DNA from: Acetanaerobacterium elongatum
GTDB taxonomy: Bacteria; Bacillota; Clostridia; Oscillospirales; Ruminococcaceae
Assembly (NCBI RefSeq): GCF_900103835.1
Contig: NZ_FNID01000010.1
Coordinates: forward strand, 27,421 to 91,420
Direction of reading: 5' to 3'
DNA: 64,000 nt
The notes below the pieces were generated by a model that was given only the letters and a program-made list of their open reading frames with translations, searched no databases and was not told where the DNA came from. How positions within the stretch are numbered: the first letter of the stretch is position 1; each line of letters opens with the position of its first letter. The position numbers and the translations under genes are program-made. Positions 1 to 8,394 of this stretch are shown piece by piece.

Positions 1-425
1 CAAAGACCGTCGCCAAGATCAGAGCCGCTATCGAAGCTGCATACCATGACGGCGAGTCCAAGCTGAAGGGCAACGGCAAGTCTGTGCCTCCACTGGCGGC
101 ACTCAAAATTCCTCTCAGGGACGGAGATTCTGAGCGTCCTGACGATCCCGCTTATGCCAACGCTTACTTCATCAACGCAAACTCTGCCACCGCTCCCGGT
201 ATTGTCGATGCTGACCGCAATCCCGTTCTTACCCGCTCCGAGGTTTACTCCGGTGTTTACGGCAGGGCAAGCATCAGTTTTTATGCCTTCAATAGCAATG
301 GAAACAAGGGAATCGCATGTGGTTTGAACAACCTGCAGAAGGTACGCGACGGCGAGCCTCTCGGCGGCAAGACCAGTGCTGAGTCCGATTTCGCAACCGA
401 CGATGACAACGATTTTCTGAACTGA
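1..425 (+). CDS. DUF2815-type phage ssDNA-binding protein, C-terminal part
   Basis: The reading frame is open from base 3, so the gene starts before the window; about 140 C-terminal residues are visible. The end of the protein has the DUF2815 pattern: a motif around NAYFINANS, then SGVYGRASISFYAFN, and an acidic tail ending in DDDNDFL. DUF2815 proteins are treated as OB-fold single-strand DNA-binding proteins of phage replication and recombination modules. The acidic tail resembles that of other SSBs, which recruits partners. The position just upstream of a phage DNA polymerase fits. Family recognised from memory of the sequence pattern. Confidence 0.75.
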   Translation, partial: KTVAKIRAAIEAAYHDGESKLKGNGKSVPPLAALKIPLRDGDSERPDDPAYANAYFINANSATAPGIVDADRNPVLTRSEVYSGVYGRASISFYAFNSNGNKGIACGLNNLQKVRDGEPLGGKTSAESDFATDDDNDFLN

Positions 426-445
426 GAAAGGAAGGGTGAAAAGCT

Positions 446-631
446 ATGACAACCTTACAAACCATCTTGTTGACCGTCCTTATTGCCATCTGGCTCTGTT
501 TCAGCATTGTATTCCTGATTAATGCGATTCAGAGCGCAGTGTATGACCGCAAGCGTGAGAAGCGTGAAAAAGCACAGGCCGTCCGTGATAAGGAATACCA
601 TGAGCTGCGCATGAAGGAAATCAGCAAGTAA
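446..631 (+). CDS. Small single-pass membrane protein
   Basis: A 61-residue protein with a ribosome site (AAGGAAGGG) about 10 bases before the ATG. Residues about 5-27 form one hydrophobic helix (TILLTVLIAIWLCFSIVFLI). The rest is a highly charged, Lys/Arg/Glu-rich, probably helical cytoplasmic tail. No family recognised. It sits between the SSB and the DNA polymerase, in the same direction, so it is probably co-transcribed with the replication genes. Function unknown. Confidence 0.6.
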   Translation: MTTLQTILLTVLIAIWLCFSIVFLINAIQSAVYDRKREKREKAQAVRDKEYHELRMKEISK

Positions 632-642
632 CAGTATCTATG

Positions 643-676
643 AGGGCGGCAGAGACATTCTTTGCCGCCTTCTTCT
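643..676 (+). terminator. GC-rich hairpin before polymerase gene
   Basis: AGGGCGGCA (643-651) pairs with TGCCGCCTT (663-671), then TTCTTCTC. The T run is interrupted, so this may be a weak terminator or a mRNA-stabilising hairpin between two cotranscribed genes rather than a full stop. Confidence 0.35.
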
Positions 677-695
677 CAATAAAGGATGGTTGATT

Positions 696-2636
696 ATGAA
701 AACACTCAGTATAGATATTGAAACCTATAGCAGCGTCAATCTCGCAAAATCAGGTGTTTACCGCTATGTCGAGTCACCGGATTTTGAGATTATTTTGTTC
801 GGCTATTCCGTAGATGGTGGCTCTGTTCAGGTCGTTGACCTTGCCTGCGGTGAAATGCTCCCGCCTGAGATCACGACGGCGCTTACCGATGAAGCTGTAA
901 CAAAGTGGGCCTTCAATGCAAACTTTGAGCGGGTCTGCCTGTCTCATTTTCTTGGACTCCCAACCAGCGAATATATCAACCCTGCCTCGTGGAAGTGCTC
1001 CATGATATGGGCTGCGACAATGGGACTGCCGCTTTCACTGGAAGGCGTCGGATCGGTGCTTAAGCTGGATAAGCAAAAGCTCACCGAGGGCAAAGACCTC
1101 ATTAAATACTTCTGCCAGCCTTGTGCTCCGACGAAATCCAACGGTCAGCGCTCCCGAAATTACCCGTACCACGCGCCGGACAAGTGGTCGGCGTTCAAAA
1201 AATATAACGCCCGCGATGTTGAAGCGGAGATGTCCATACAGGCCAAGCTCGCCAAGTTTCCGGTACCAGACAGTGTCTGGGATGAATATCACCTCGACCA
1301 AGAGATAAATGACCGAGGCGTTGCGCTGGATATGACGCTGGTGCAGGAGGCCATTGCTATGGACGGTCGTTCCCGTTCTGAACTCACCACTGCCATGAAA
1401 TCACTGACTGAGCTGGATAATCCAAATTCGGTACAGCAAATGAAGCAGTGGCTTGCCGATAACGGCATGGAGACGGATACGCTTGGCAAAAAGGCAGTCA
1501 TCGAGTTACTGAAAACGGCACCACCGGAACTTGCAGATGTTCTCTCCCTCCGTCAGCAACTCGCCAAATCGTCGGTACGAAAATATCAGGCGATGCAAAA
1601 TGCAGTCTGCTCCGATGGTCGCGCCCGTGGGATGTTTCAGTTTTGTGGAGCCAATCGCACAGGTCGCTGGGCAGGCAGGCTTATACAGATGCAAAACCTG
1701 CCGCAGAACCATTTGGAGGATTTAGCTGAAGCCCGCTCCCTTGTTCGCTGCGGCGACTTTGATGCGCTGGAAATGCTCTACGAGGATGTGCCAGACACAC
1801 TGTCGCAGCTCATTCGCACAGCATTTGTGCCAAGAACCGATGCAAAGTTCATCGTTTCCGACTTTAGCGCCATCGAAGCCCGAGTGATCGCATGGCTCGC
1901 CGGTGAACAGTGGCGGCAGGACGTGTTTGCCAAAGGCGGCGACATCTACTGCGCCTCAGCCAGTCAGATGTTCAAGGTGCCAGTTGAGAAGCATGGTGTC
2001 AATGGCCATCTACGCCAGAAAGGCAAAATCGCCGAACTTGCCCTCGGTTATGGCGGAGCAGTTGGTGCGCTCAAGGCAATGGGTGCTCTTGAAATGGGGC
2101 TTACTGAAGATGAGCTCCCTCCACTCGTTGACGCATGGCGGCAGTCCAATCCGCACATCGTGAAATTCTGGTGGGACGTTGACCGCGCCGCGATGGAGGC
2201 AGTTCGTCACAAGCATACCAATGAAACCCACGGCATCGTTTTTACCTGCCGGAGCGGGATGCTGTTCATCACACTTCCGTCTGGTAGGCAGCTTGCCTAT
2301 GTAAAGCCGCGCATCGGTGAGAACAAGTTCGGTAGCAGTTGCATTACTTACGAAGGCGTCGGCGGCACAAAAAAATGGGAGCGGCTGGATTCTTATGGGC
2401 CGAAGCTCGTTGAAAACATCGTTCAGGCTACAGCTCGTGACATTCTCTGCTACGCCATGCAGACGCTCCGGTGCTGCTCGATTGTCATGCATATCCACGA
2501 CGAAGTAGTAATCGAAGCCGATACGCACATGTCGCTGGATGCTGTCTGCCAACAGATGGGTCGGACGCCGCCATGGGCAAAAGGGCTGCTGCTCCGTGCC
2601 GATGGCTACGAGACAGATTTTTATAAAAAAGATTAA
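696..2636 (+). CDS. Phage family A DNA polymerase with N-terminal 3'-5' exonuclease
   Basis: A 646-residue replicative polymerase of prophage A. The N-terminus has the exonuclease Exo I motif (LSIDIETYSS, residues about 3-12). The polymerase half has motif A (DFSAIEARV, about residue 390), the O-helix motif B (KGKIAELALGYGG, about 440-453) and motif C (HIHDEVVIE in the C-terminal part). No 5'-3' exonuclease domain is present, as usual for phage PolA-like enzymes. The ATG at 696 is chosen over the TTG at 690 because AAAGGATGG ends 6 bases before it. Neighbours are SSB, DUF4406 and primase genes. A second, diverged copy of this gene type is at 57811. Confidence 0.93.
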   Translation: MKTLSIDIETYSSVNLAKSGVYRYVESPDFEIILFGYSVDGGSVQVVDLACGEMLPPEITTALTDEAVTKWAFNANFERVCLSHFLGLPTSEYINPASWKCSMIWAATMGLPLSLEGVGSVLKLDKQKLTEGKDLIKYFCQPCAPTKSNGQRSRNYPYHAPDKWSAFKKYNARDVEAEMSIQAKLAKFPVPDSVWDEYHLDQEINDRGVALDMTLVQEAIAMDGRSRSELTTAMKSLTELDNPNSVQQMKQWLADNGMETDTLGKKAVIELLKTAPPELADVLSLRQQLAKSSVRKYQAMQNAVCSDGRARGMFQFCGANRTGRWAGRLIQMQNLPQNHLEDLAEARSLVRCGDFDALEMLYEDVPDTLSQLIRTAFVPRTDAKFIVSDFSAIEARVIAWLAGEQWRQDVFAKGGDIYCASASQMFKVPVEKHGVNGHLRQKGKIAELALGYGGAVGALKAMGALEMGLTEDELPPLVDAWRQSNPHIVKFWWDVDRAAMEAVRHKHTNETHGIVFTCRSGMLFITLPSGRQLAYVKPRIGENKFGSSCITYEGVGGTKKWERLDSYGPKLVENIVQATARDILCYAMQTLRCCSIVMHIHDEVVIEADTHMSLDAVCQQMGRTPPWAKGLLLRADGYETDFYKKD

Positions 2637-2717
2637 AAGGTTTCGTCCAAAGTGGGCTTTTTGTTCCAGTGAGATTTAGAGGTGGGCAAAAAGTCCGCCG
2701 TGAAAGGAGTGTTCCTA

Positions 2718-3143
2718 ATGAGTATAGACAAATACAACAGTGAGGGATATTACGACCCAACTGCCTATGAAGCAATGTCCATTATTGAAAAAGAGGAACG
2801 GGCGCTTCGAGCATTCCGGCCTATCATATATATTTGCTCTCCATTTTCAGGAGATGTGGAAGGTAACGTGAGGGCCGCGCAGGGCTACAGCCGATATGCC
2901 GTGGACAATGGCTACATTCCAGTCGCACCGCACCTGCTGTTCCCACAGTTTCTAAACGATGATAATCCCGCGGAGCGCCAGCTTGGGTTGTTCTTCGGAA
3001 ACGCCCTGATGAGCAAATGCTCAGAGGTATGGGTATTCGGCAGCATTATCTCGGCCGGTATGGAGGCTGAAATCAAAAGGGCCAAGTGGAAGAACTACCG
3101 TTTGCGCTACTTTACCGAAAACTGCGAGGAGGTGCAGGTTTGA
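2718..3143 (+). CDS. DUF4406 / nucleoside deoxyribosyltransferase-like phage protein
   Basis: A 141-residue protein beginning MSIDKYNSEGYYDPTAYEAM, followed by an alpha/beta fold of the DUF4406 / nucleoside 2-deoxyribosyltransferase-like superfamily. The signature is the stretch YICSPFSG, then an asparagine-rich strand and the segment PVAPHLLFPQFL. Start at 2718 fits AAAGGAGTG 7 bases upstream; the longer frame from 2682 lacks a ribosome site. The 3' end overlaps the primase start by one base (TGATG). The same protein type, with the same N-terminal sequence, recurs beside the polymerase of prophage B at 59744. The substrate is unknown; a role in nucleotide metabolism is only inferred from fold. 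Confidence 0.75.
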   Translation: MSIDKYNSEGYYDPTAYEAMSIIEKEERALRAFRPIIYICSPFSGDVEGNVRAAQGYSRYAVDNGYIPVAPHLLFPQFLNDDNPAERQLGLFFGNALMSKCSEVWVFGSIISAGMEAEIKRAKWKNYRLRYFTENCEEVQV

Positions 3144-5416
3144 TGTTCACCCTTTATCATTCTGATTTTATCGGCAACCCCGGCAATTGCTCCTATCCTT
3201 ACAAGGTGGAAATTACCGATTCAGCATCACTGGCCGCTGCGGTCGGTCGAGACTATGTGTGCGCAGAGTACAAAAATAACTATCGAAACGGCGATAACTT
3301 CATAGGCAGCGACTGCCTGCCGGTGGACTGTGATAACGACCACTCGGAAAACCCTGAAGATTGGATTCTGCCAGCCGATGTTATGGAGGCTTTTCCCGGT
3401 GTGACCTTTGCCGTTCACTACAGCCGGTCTAATATGCGTGAAAAGAACGGTAAACCCGCTCGGCCGAAATTTCATGTTCTTTTTCCCATCGACCACATTA
3501 CAGACGCAGCCTGCTACAGTGATATGAAGAAACTGGTTAATGCCATCTTTCCATATTTCGACACCAAGGCGCTGGATGCCGCTCGTTTTTTCTTCGGTAC
3601 CAATTCGCCGGAGGTAGAGATTTACGAAGGCGGCATGAACTTAAGCGAGTTTTTGGAAAGCGATGATTTCGATGTGGATATGACCAGTGGTCATCATGCC
3701 AATCAGGTCATCCCGGAAGGAAGTCGTAACGCTACCATGTCCCGCTTCGCCGGTCGCGTCATTAAAAAGTATGGTGATGGTGATGCCGCTTATCAGTGCT
3801 TTTTGGAAGAAGCCGCAAAATGCTCTCCGCCACTTGGGGAGCAGGAGCTATTTACCATCTGGCACAGCGCCCAGCGCTTCTTTGCAAAGGTTCAACAGCA
3901 GGACGGATATGTGCCACCGGAGGTATATAACGACCCAGTGTCATATAAACCCGGAGATTACTCCGATGTAGGACAGGCGGAAGTACTGGCAAAATACTTC
4001 TCTTGTGGGCTGCGGTACTCTCCGGCTACGCACTTCATCCGCTACAACGAGCACTATTGGCAGGAAAGCGAACCCGGCGCACAAGCCGTCGCCCATGAGC
4101 TTACCCGTCGCCAGCTCACAGAAGCCACGAAAGACCTGCAATCGGCGATGAAACTGCTGATGGAAAACGGCGGTCAGGAAATCGTCGAGAATACCTCCAA
4201 GTCAAAGGCGGAGTCTCTTATGAACAACGCGCAGCTTGAAGCATATCGGGATTTTCTTGCAGCCAAAGTATATCAGTCCTTCGCCATTCGTCGCCGGGAT
4301 TCCAAGAATATCACCGCGACGCTTAAGGAGTCGCACCCAATGCTGGAAATATCACCGCGTGACCTCGATGCCGACTGTTTTCTGCTGTGTACGCCTGCTG
4401 CTACTTACGATCTACGGAAAGGCATGGCTGGGGCCAGAGAACATTCGCCAGAGGACTTTATCACCAAAATGACCTCGGTCTCACCCAGCGACAAGTGCGA
4501 ACAACTTTGGCTGGACAGCTTAAACCTCATCTTCTGCAGCAATCAGGAGCTTATCGACTATGTACAGATGATTTGTGGACTCGCTGCTATCGGTAAGGTT
4601 TATGTGGAAGCTCTGATTATTGCTTACGGTGGCGGCCGCAACGGTAAGTCCACCTTCTGGAATGCAGTCTCCCGTGTACTCGGCCTTTACAGCGGCAACA
4701 TCTCTGCTGATACGCTGACGGTCGGATGCCGCCGGAACATCAAACCAGAGATGGCCGAGGTCAAGGGCAAGCGACTGCTCATTGCGGCTGAAATGCAGGA
4801 AGGCGCAAGGCTTAACGATTCTACTGTCAAGCAGCTTTGCTCCACAGACGATGTTTTTGCCGAGAAAAAGTACAAGGACCCATTCAGCTTCACGCCCTGT
4901 CACACGCTCGTCCTCTATACCAACCATCTGCCGAAGGTCAGTGCCTCTGATGACGGTATCTGGCGTAGGCTGATTGTCATACCCTTCGACGCTAAAATCG
5001 AGGGCAGCAGCGACATCAAGAACTACGGCGAGTACCTCTATCAGAACGCCGGTGAAAGTATTCTCGCGTGGATTATTGATGGTGCTAAAAAAGTCATTGC
5101 GCTGGATTACAAAATCCCGGTACCGGAATGTGTGCAGAAAGCCATTGCGGAGTACCGGGCGCAAAACGACTGGTTTGGCCATTTCCTTGAGGACAAATGT
5201 GAGCTTGGTGCGAGTTTCCGGGAAAGTTCCAGTGCACTGTATCAGACGTATCGGAATTACTGCATTGACACCAATGAGTATATCCGTAGCACGACGGACT
5301 TCTATGCTGCGCTGGAGGCTGCCGGGTATGGGCGAATTAAGGCAAAAAACAAGCGGTTCTTTACAGGACTACGACTGAAAATCGACGACGGAGATTTTGA
5401 GGATTTCCTGAACTGA
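3143..5416 (+). CDS. Phage primase / D5-P4 type helicase
   Basis: A 757-residue protein combining an N-terminal primase-like part with a C-terminal superfamily 3 helicase. The N-terminal part has acidic residues in DCDNDH (about 72-77) and the segment KPARPKFHVLFP. The helicase Walker A motif is GGGRNGKST (residues about 496-504), followed by the P4-type C-terminal segment with the TNHLPK motif and an arginine-rich region (IWRRLIVIPF). This is the D5/phage-plasmid primase architecture that opens the origin and primes replication. The ATG at 3143 overlaps the stop of the DUF4406 gene, so translation is probably coupled. A long inverted repeat follows the stop codon (5425-5523). Confidence 0.9.
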   Translation: MFTLYHSDFIGNPGNCSYPYKVEITDSASLAAAVGRDYVCAEYKNNYRNGDNFIGSDCLPVDCDNDHSENPEDWILPADVMEAFPGVTFAVHYSRSNMREKNGKPARPKFHVLFPIDHITDAACYSDMKKLVNAIFPYFDTKALDAARFFFGTNSPEVEIYEGGMNLSEFLESDDFDVDMTSGHHANQVIPEGSRNATMSRFAGRVIKKYGDGDAAYQCFLEEAAKCSPPLGEQELFTIWHSAQRFFAKVQQQDGYVPPEVYNDPVSYKPGDYSDVGQAEVLAKYFSCGLRYSPATHFIRYNEHYWQESEPGAQAVAHELTRRQLTEATKDLQSAMKLLMENGGQEIVENTSKSKAESLMNNAQLEAYRDFLAAKVYQSFAIRRRDSKNITATLKESHPMLEISPRDLDADCFLLCTPAATYDLRKGMAGAREHSPEDFITKMTSVSPSDKCEQLWLDSLNLIFCSNQELIDYVQMICGLAAIGKVYVEALIIAYGGGRNGKSTFWNAVSRVLGLYSGNISADTLTVGCRRNIKPEMAEVKGKRLLIAAEMQEGARLNDSTVKQLCSTDDVFAEKKYKDPFSFTPCHTLVLYTNHLPKVSASDDGIWRRLIVIPFDAKIEGSSDIKNYGEYLYQNAGESILAWIIDGAKKVIALDYKIPVPECVQKAIAEYRAQNDWFGHFLEDKCELGASFRESSSALYQTYRNYCIDTNEYIRSTTDFYAALEAAGYGRIKAKNKRFFTGLRLKIDDGDFEDFLN

Positions 5417-5424
5417 TGGACTAT

Positions 5425-5523
5425 GGGGTAACCTCGATAAAGGTCATATACAAAAAGTCTCTTAAGACCTTAAAAAATAAGTCTAAGAAAAGTTTTAGAA
5501 ATGACCTGCGTCGAGGTTACCCC
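5425..5523. repeat. Inverted repeat between primase and VRR-NUC genes
   Basis: GGGGTAACCTCG (5425-5436) is perfectly complementary in reverse to CGAGGTTACCCC (5512-5523). Inside it AGGTCAT (5441-5447) pairs with ATGACCT (5501-5507). The A/T-rich loop lies only 9 bases after the primase stop, and the second arm ends 30 bases before the VRR-NUC start. Prophage B has an unrelated inverted repeat at the same place (62735-62871). Candidate roles are a replication origin element or an RNA structure controlling downstream genes. Confidence 0.7.
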
Positions 5524-5553
5524 TCCTTTAAATCCCTGATGGAGCGTGAGAAT

Positions 5554-5835
5554 ATGAGAGAAAAAGCAATTGAGAAAAAACTGGTTCAGGCAGTCAAAGC
5601 AGCTGGCGGTATCGCACCGAAGTTCACAAGCCCTGGCTTTGACGGTATGCCCGACCGCATCATACTTTTACCGGGTGGACACATGGGTTTCGCGGAAGTA
5701 AAGGCTCCCGGTGAAAAGCCGAGACCGCTGCAACTGGCAAGACACAGAATACTACGAGGGCTTGGTTTCAGAGTTTATGTTTTGGATGACGAGCGGCAGA
5801 TTGGAGGAATTCTTGATGAAATACGAACCACATGA
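5554..5835 (+). CDS. VRR-NUC domain nuclease
   Basis: A 93-residue stand-alone VRR-NUC (PD-(D/E)xK superfamily) nuclease of the replication module. The core is visible: an N-terminal helix (REKAIEKKLVQAVKAAGG), then PGFDGMPDRIIL with the catalytic aspartate, FAEVKAPGEKP with the E-x-K pair, and a C-terminal strand-helix. Phage VRR-NUC proteins cut branched DNA such as Holliday junctions. The ATG at 5554 is preferred because GGAG sits 9 bases upstream and the family starts here. The open frame extends back to 5416, but that stretch is the inverted repeat and has no sensible protein. It overlaps the SNF2 gene by 20 bases. Confidence 0.88.
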   Translation: MREKAIEKKLVQAVKAAGGIAPKFTSPGFDGMPDRIILLPGGHMGFAEVKAPGEKPRPLQLARHRILRGLGFRVYVLDDERQIGGILDEIRTT

Positions 5836-7180
5836 CTATCAGAAATACGCCATCGGCTACATTGAAGAACACCCCATCGCCGCCGTTCTGTTGGATATGG
5901 GCCTTGGCAAGACGAGTATCACGCTGACGGCGCTGAATGACCTGTTGTTTGACAGCTTCGAGGCGCATCGCATTTTGGTAATCGCACCACTGCGAGTGGC
6001 ACGGGACACATGGCCAACTGAAGCAGATAAGTGGGACCACCTGCAGAACCTCATCTGCTCCGTGGCAGTCGGCACCGAATCTGAGCGCCGTGCGGCACTG
6101 ATAAAACCCGCTGACATTTACATCATTAACAGAGAAAATGTCCAGTGGCTCATTGAGGAAAGCAAGCTGCCCTTCAGTTATGACACCATTGTGGTTGATG
6201 AGCTGTCATCTTTCAAAAACTACCAAGCAAAGCGATTCCGAGCGCTGATGAAGGTTCGCCCCACGGTAAAACGCATCATCGGATTAACCGGAACGCCGAG
6301 CAGCAATGGCCTCATGGATTTATGGGCTGAGTTCCGACTGCTGGATTTGGGCGTTCGCCTCGGACGGTTCATCAGCCACTACCGGCTTGACTATTTCATG
6401 CCGGACAAGCGCAATGGGCAGGTCATCTTTAGCTACAAACTGCTGCCCGGAGCCGAACAACGGATCTATGACAAAATCGCTGACATCACCATCTCTATGA
6501 AATCAACCGATCTTCTGAGAATGCCGGAGCTGATCAACAGCGAATACACCGTCCACCTCTCCGAAGAGGAACACCAACGTTATGATGACCTAAAAAATGA
6601 TCTCGTGCTGCAGCTCCCGGACGGCGACATCACCGCCGCAAATGCCGCTGCTCTCACCGGGAAGCTGTGCCAAATGGCAAACGGTGCTATATATACCGAC
6701 GACGGCGGGACCCTTACCATCCATGAACAAAAGCTGGATGCACTGGAGGATATCATCGAAGCCGCTGGTGGCAAGCCGCTTCTTGTGGCCTATTGGTTTA
6801 AGCATGACCTTGCCCGGATCACCGAGCGTCTACAAAAGCTCCATATCCCGTTCTCCAAGCTGGACAGTGCCGACAGTATCCGCAGGTGGAACACCGGTGA
6901 ACTGCCCGTGGCGCTAATCCACCCCGCCTCCGCCGGTCACGGGCTGAACCTTCAAAGCGGCGGCTCCTGCATCGTCTGGTTTGGGCTGACCTGGTCACTG
7001 GAATTATATCAGCAGACCAACGCCCGTCTGTGGCGGCAGGGCCAGAGCGCCGAAACGGTTGTGGTACAGCACATCGTCGCCAAAGACACTATTGACGAGC
7101 GGATTTTGCGGGTACTGTCGAAAAAGGACAGTACACAGGCCGCTTTGATAGAGGCGGTAAAAGCCGACCTGCACATCTGA
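5816..7180 (+). CDS. SNF2-family DNA helicase of prophage A
   Basis: A 454-residue superfamily 2 ATPase. Motif I is LDMGLGKTS (residues about 23-31), the DEAH-like motif II is VVDELSSFKN (DELS), motif III is IGLTGTPSSN, and the C-terminal RecA domain has GHGLNLQSG and the arginine finger motif QTNARLWRQGQ (motif VI). Start at 5816 has GGAGGA 7-8 bases before it. These small phage Swi2/Snf2 proteins are standard after VRR-NUC in this phage group and probably remodel replication or recombination intermediates. All ATPase motifs are intact, unlike the copy in prophage B at 55085. Confidence 0.9.
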   Translation: MKYEPHDYQKYAIGYIEEHPIAAVLLDMGLGKTSITLTALNDLLFDSFEAHRILVIAPLRVARDTWPTEADKWDHLQNLICSVAVGTESERRAALIKPADIYIINRENVQWLIEESKLPFSYDTIVVDELSSFKNYQAKRFRALMKVRPTVKRIIGLTGTPSSNGLMDLWAEFRLLDLGVRLGRFISHYRLDYFMPDKRNGQVIFSYKLLPGAEQRIYDKIADITISMKSTDLLRMPELINSEYTVHLSEEEHQRYDDLKNDLVLQLPDGDITAANAAALTGKLCQMANGAIYTDDGGTLTIHEQKLDALEDIIEAAGGKPLLVAYWFKHDLARITERLQKLHIPFSKLDSADSIRRWNTGELPVALIHPASAGHGLNLQSGGSCIVWFGLTWSLELYQQTNARLWRQGQSAETVVVQHIVAKDTIDERILRVLSKKDSTQAALIEAVKADLHI

Positions 7181-7238
7181 GAAAATCTATGACAATCCGT
7201 GCCAATCCGAGAGAAATAAAAATTCGGAGGTACAGATT

Positions 7239-7457
7239 ATGAACAACCCCTATGAAAACTTAGCAAACGCTATCATTTTGAAATCCGCGCAGGATTATCG
7301 GGAGGCTCTTGGTATCCTGCGATTCAGCCCCAAAGATAAGGATGCCAGTATTACCAAGAATGAAATTGAGCGGTTCTTTCGTTCAGGTTGGTTTGGACTT
7401 CTGACAAATATCGACCCTGAAATGCTTATCAGCAAGCTTCGCAAGGAGGTGGTGTGA
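7239..7457 (+). CDS. Small phage protein, unknown
   Basis: A 72-residue soluble protein with a good ribosome site (CGGAGG) 9-10 bases upstream. It is ended by TGA two bases before the ATG of the regulator gene at 7459, so the two are probably translated as a unit. Predicted mostly helical, with NNPYENLANAIILKSAQDY near the start. No catalytic motif seen. Its fixed position between the helicase and the ArpU-like regulator suggests a role at the early/late switch, but this is inference. Confidence 0.65.
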   Translation: MNNPYENLANAIILKSAQDYREALGILRFSPKDKDASITKNEIERFFRSGWFGLLTNIDPEMLISKLRKEVV

Positions 7458-7458
7458 C

Positions 7459-7878
7459 ATGAGGGCAAGAGAATATCTTTCCCAAGCCTACCGCCTTGAT
7501 CAGCGCATAAACTCTAAACTGGATCAGGTACAATCGCTTAATGAACTGGCTACAAAAGCAACCTCGACACTCACCGGTATGCCGCGTAACCCAAACCGTG
7601 CTACTTCCACGATGGCAGATGCCGTTGCAAAAATTATTGACTTACAAGCGGAGATCAACCGTGACATAGACCGACTTGTTGACCTTAAACGAGACATTGT
7701 TGCACTTGTGAAATCTGTTGACAACACGGAGTTTCAGACTCTTCTGGAAAAACGCTACCTTTGCTACATGAGTTGGGAGCAGATTGCCGTCGACATGAAC
7801 TACAGCATCCACCACCTATACAAGATACACACTGGCGCATTGGACACTTGCGACGAAATCCTCCATCGTGATACCTGA
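7459..7878 (+). CDS. ArpU/DUF1492-like late-gene transcription regulator
   Basis: A 139-residue protein with an N-terminal helical region (REYLSQAYRLDQRINSKLDQ) and a C-terminal helix-turn-helix of the sigma-70 region 4 type (SWEQIAVDMNYSIHHLYKIH, residues about 107-126). This is the DUF1492/ArpU-like family that sits last in the early operon and switches on the late genes. The late promoter with three phased GATACC repeats starts within the end of this gene (7870-7919). A 60-70% similar-looking paralogue is at 63194 with its own promoter in the same place. Confidence 0.85.
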   Translation: MRAREYLSQAYRLDQRINSKLDQVQSLNELATKATSTLTGMPRNPNRATSTMADAVAKIIDLQAEINRDIDRLVDLKRDIVALVKSVDNTEFQTLLEKRYLCYMSWEQIAVDMNYSIHHLYKIHTGALDTCDEILHRDT

Positions 7879-7919
7879 TGATACCACCTGATACCCGCCT
7901 CTTATGATAGTATTATAAT
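7870..7919 (+). promoter_or_regulatory. Late promoter of prophage A with phased GATACC repeats
   Basis: GATACC occurs at 7870, 7880 and 7890, an exact 10-base spacing, so all three face the same side of the helix. A TATAAT -10 box is at 7914-7919 with no good -35 box 17 bases upstream, which fits an activator-dependent promoter. The block TAGTATTATAAT (7908-7919) is also found after the paralogous regulator at 63641-63652. Confidence 0.65.
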
Positions 7920-7939
7920 GTAGAGACAAAATGTAGAGA

Positions 7940-7972
7940 GCCTTGTGGGAGCAATCCCGCAGGGCTTTCTTT
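7940..7972 (+). terminator. Leader hairpin with U-tract before HNH gene
   Basis: GCCTTGTGGG (7940-7949) pairs with CCCGCAGGGC (7956-7965), with two G-U pairs, loop AGCAAT, followed by TTTCTTT. It lies 20 bases downstream of the late promoter -10, inside the leader of the late transcript, so it looks like an attenuator that late transcription must pass. A similar hairpin, followed by the same TTTTATGCCC-GGAAGGAGG arrangement, precedes the large terminase gene (12551-12590). Confidence 0.6.
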
Positions 7973-7995
7973 ATGCCCCGAAGGAGGTGAACCAA

Positions 7996-8361
7996 ATGCC
8001 ATACAAACCGAAACGTCCCTGTGCCTACCCCGGCTGCGGTCGGCTTGCCGTGCGCGAGCAATACTGTGCCGAGCATCAGAAGGTCATGGACAAACGCTAC
8101 AACCAGTACGAGCGTGACCCTGCGTCAAATAAACGGTACGGCCGTAGCTGGAAACGAATCCGTGACCGTTACATCAAGGCACATCCTCTCTGCGAGGAAT
8201 GCCAAAAGCAAGGAAAGCTGACACCCGCCGAGGAGGTGCACCACATTCTCCCGCTCTCCAAAGGCGGCAACAGCAATGCCGAGAACCTCATGGCTCTTTG
8301 CAAAGCCTGTCACTCTCGTATCACTGCCGAGAGCGGCGACCGATGGGGAAAAGGATATTGA
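7996..8361 (+). CDS. Phage HNH endonuclease
   Basis: A 121-residue HNH nuclease next to the terminase genes. The N-terminus has a zinc-binding cluster (CAYPGCG with a second set C-x3-H in YCAEH, residues about 10-30). The catalytic HNH motif is EVHHILPLSKGG followed by ENLMALCKACHS (residues about 78-110), with a CxxC zinc pair supporting the beta-beta-alpha metal fold. HNH proteins beside terminase are required for genome cutting at cos sites in HK97-like phages. Start at 7996 follows AAGGAGGTGA closely. Confidence 0.92.
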   Translation: MPYKPKRPCAYPGCGRLAVREQYCAEHQKVMDKRYNQYERDPASNKRYGRSWKRIRDRYIKAHPLCEECQKQGKLTPAEEVHHILPLSKGGNSNAENLMALCKACHSRITAESGDRWGKGY

Positions 8362-8394
8362 AAGAGGCATCGTTTACATTTTAGTACGATGCCT

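Noticed and set aside
2682..2717. Longer N-terminus for the DUF4406 protein
   Set aside because: The homologous protein at 59744 starts at the same internal methionine, and AAAGGAGTG fits that start.
4520..5182. A 220-codon minus-strand frame within the primase gene
   Set aside because: It mirrors the conserved SF3 helicase coding region on the other strand, with no start signal or family match.
5416..5553. Longer start for the VRR-NUC protein at 5416
   Set aside because: The extra 46 residues are encoded by the inverted repeat, are Lys/Ser-rich without homology, and a ribosome site lies only before 5554.
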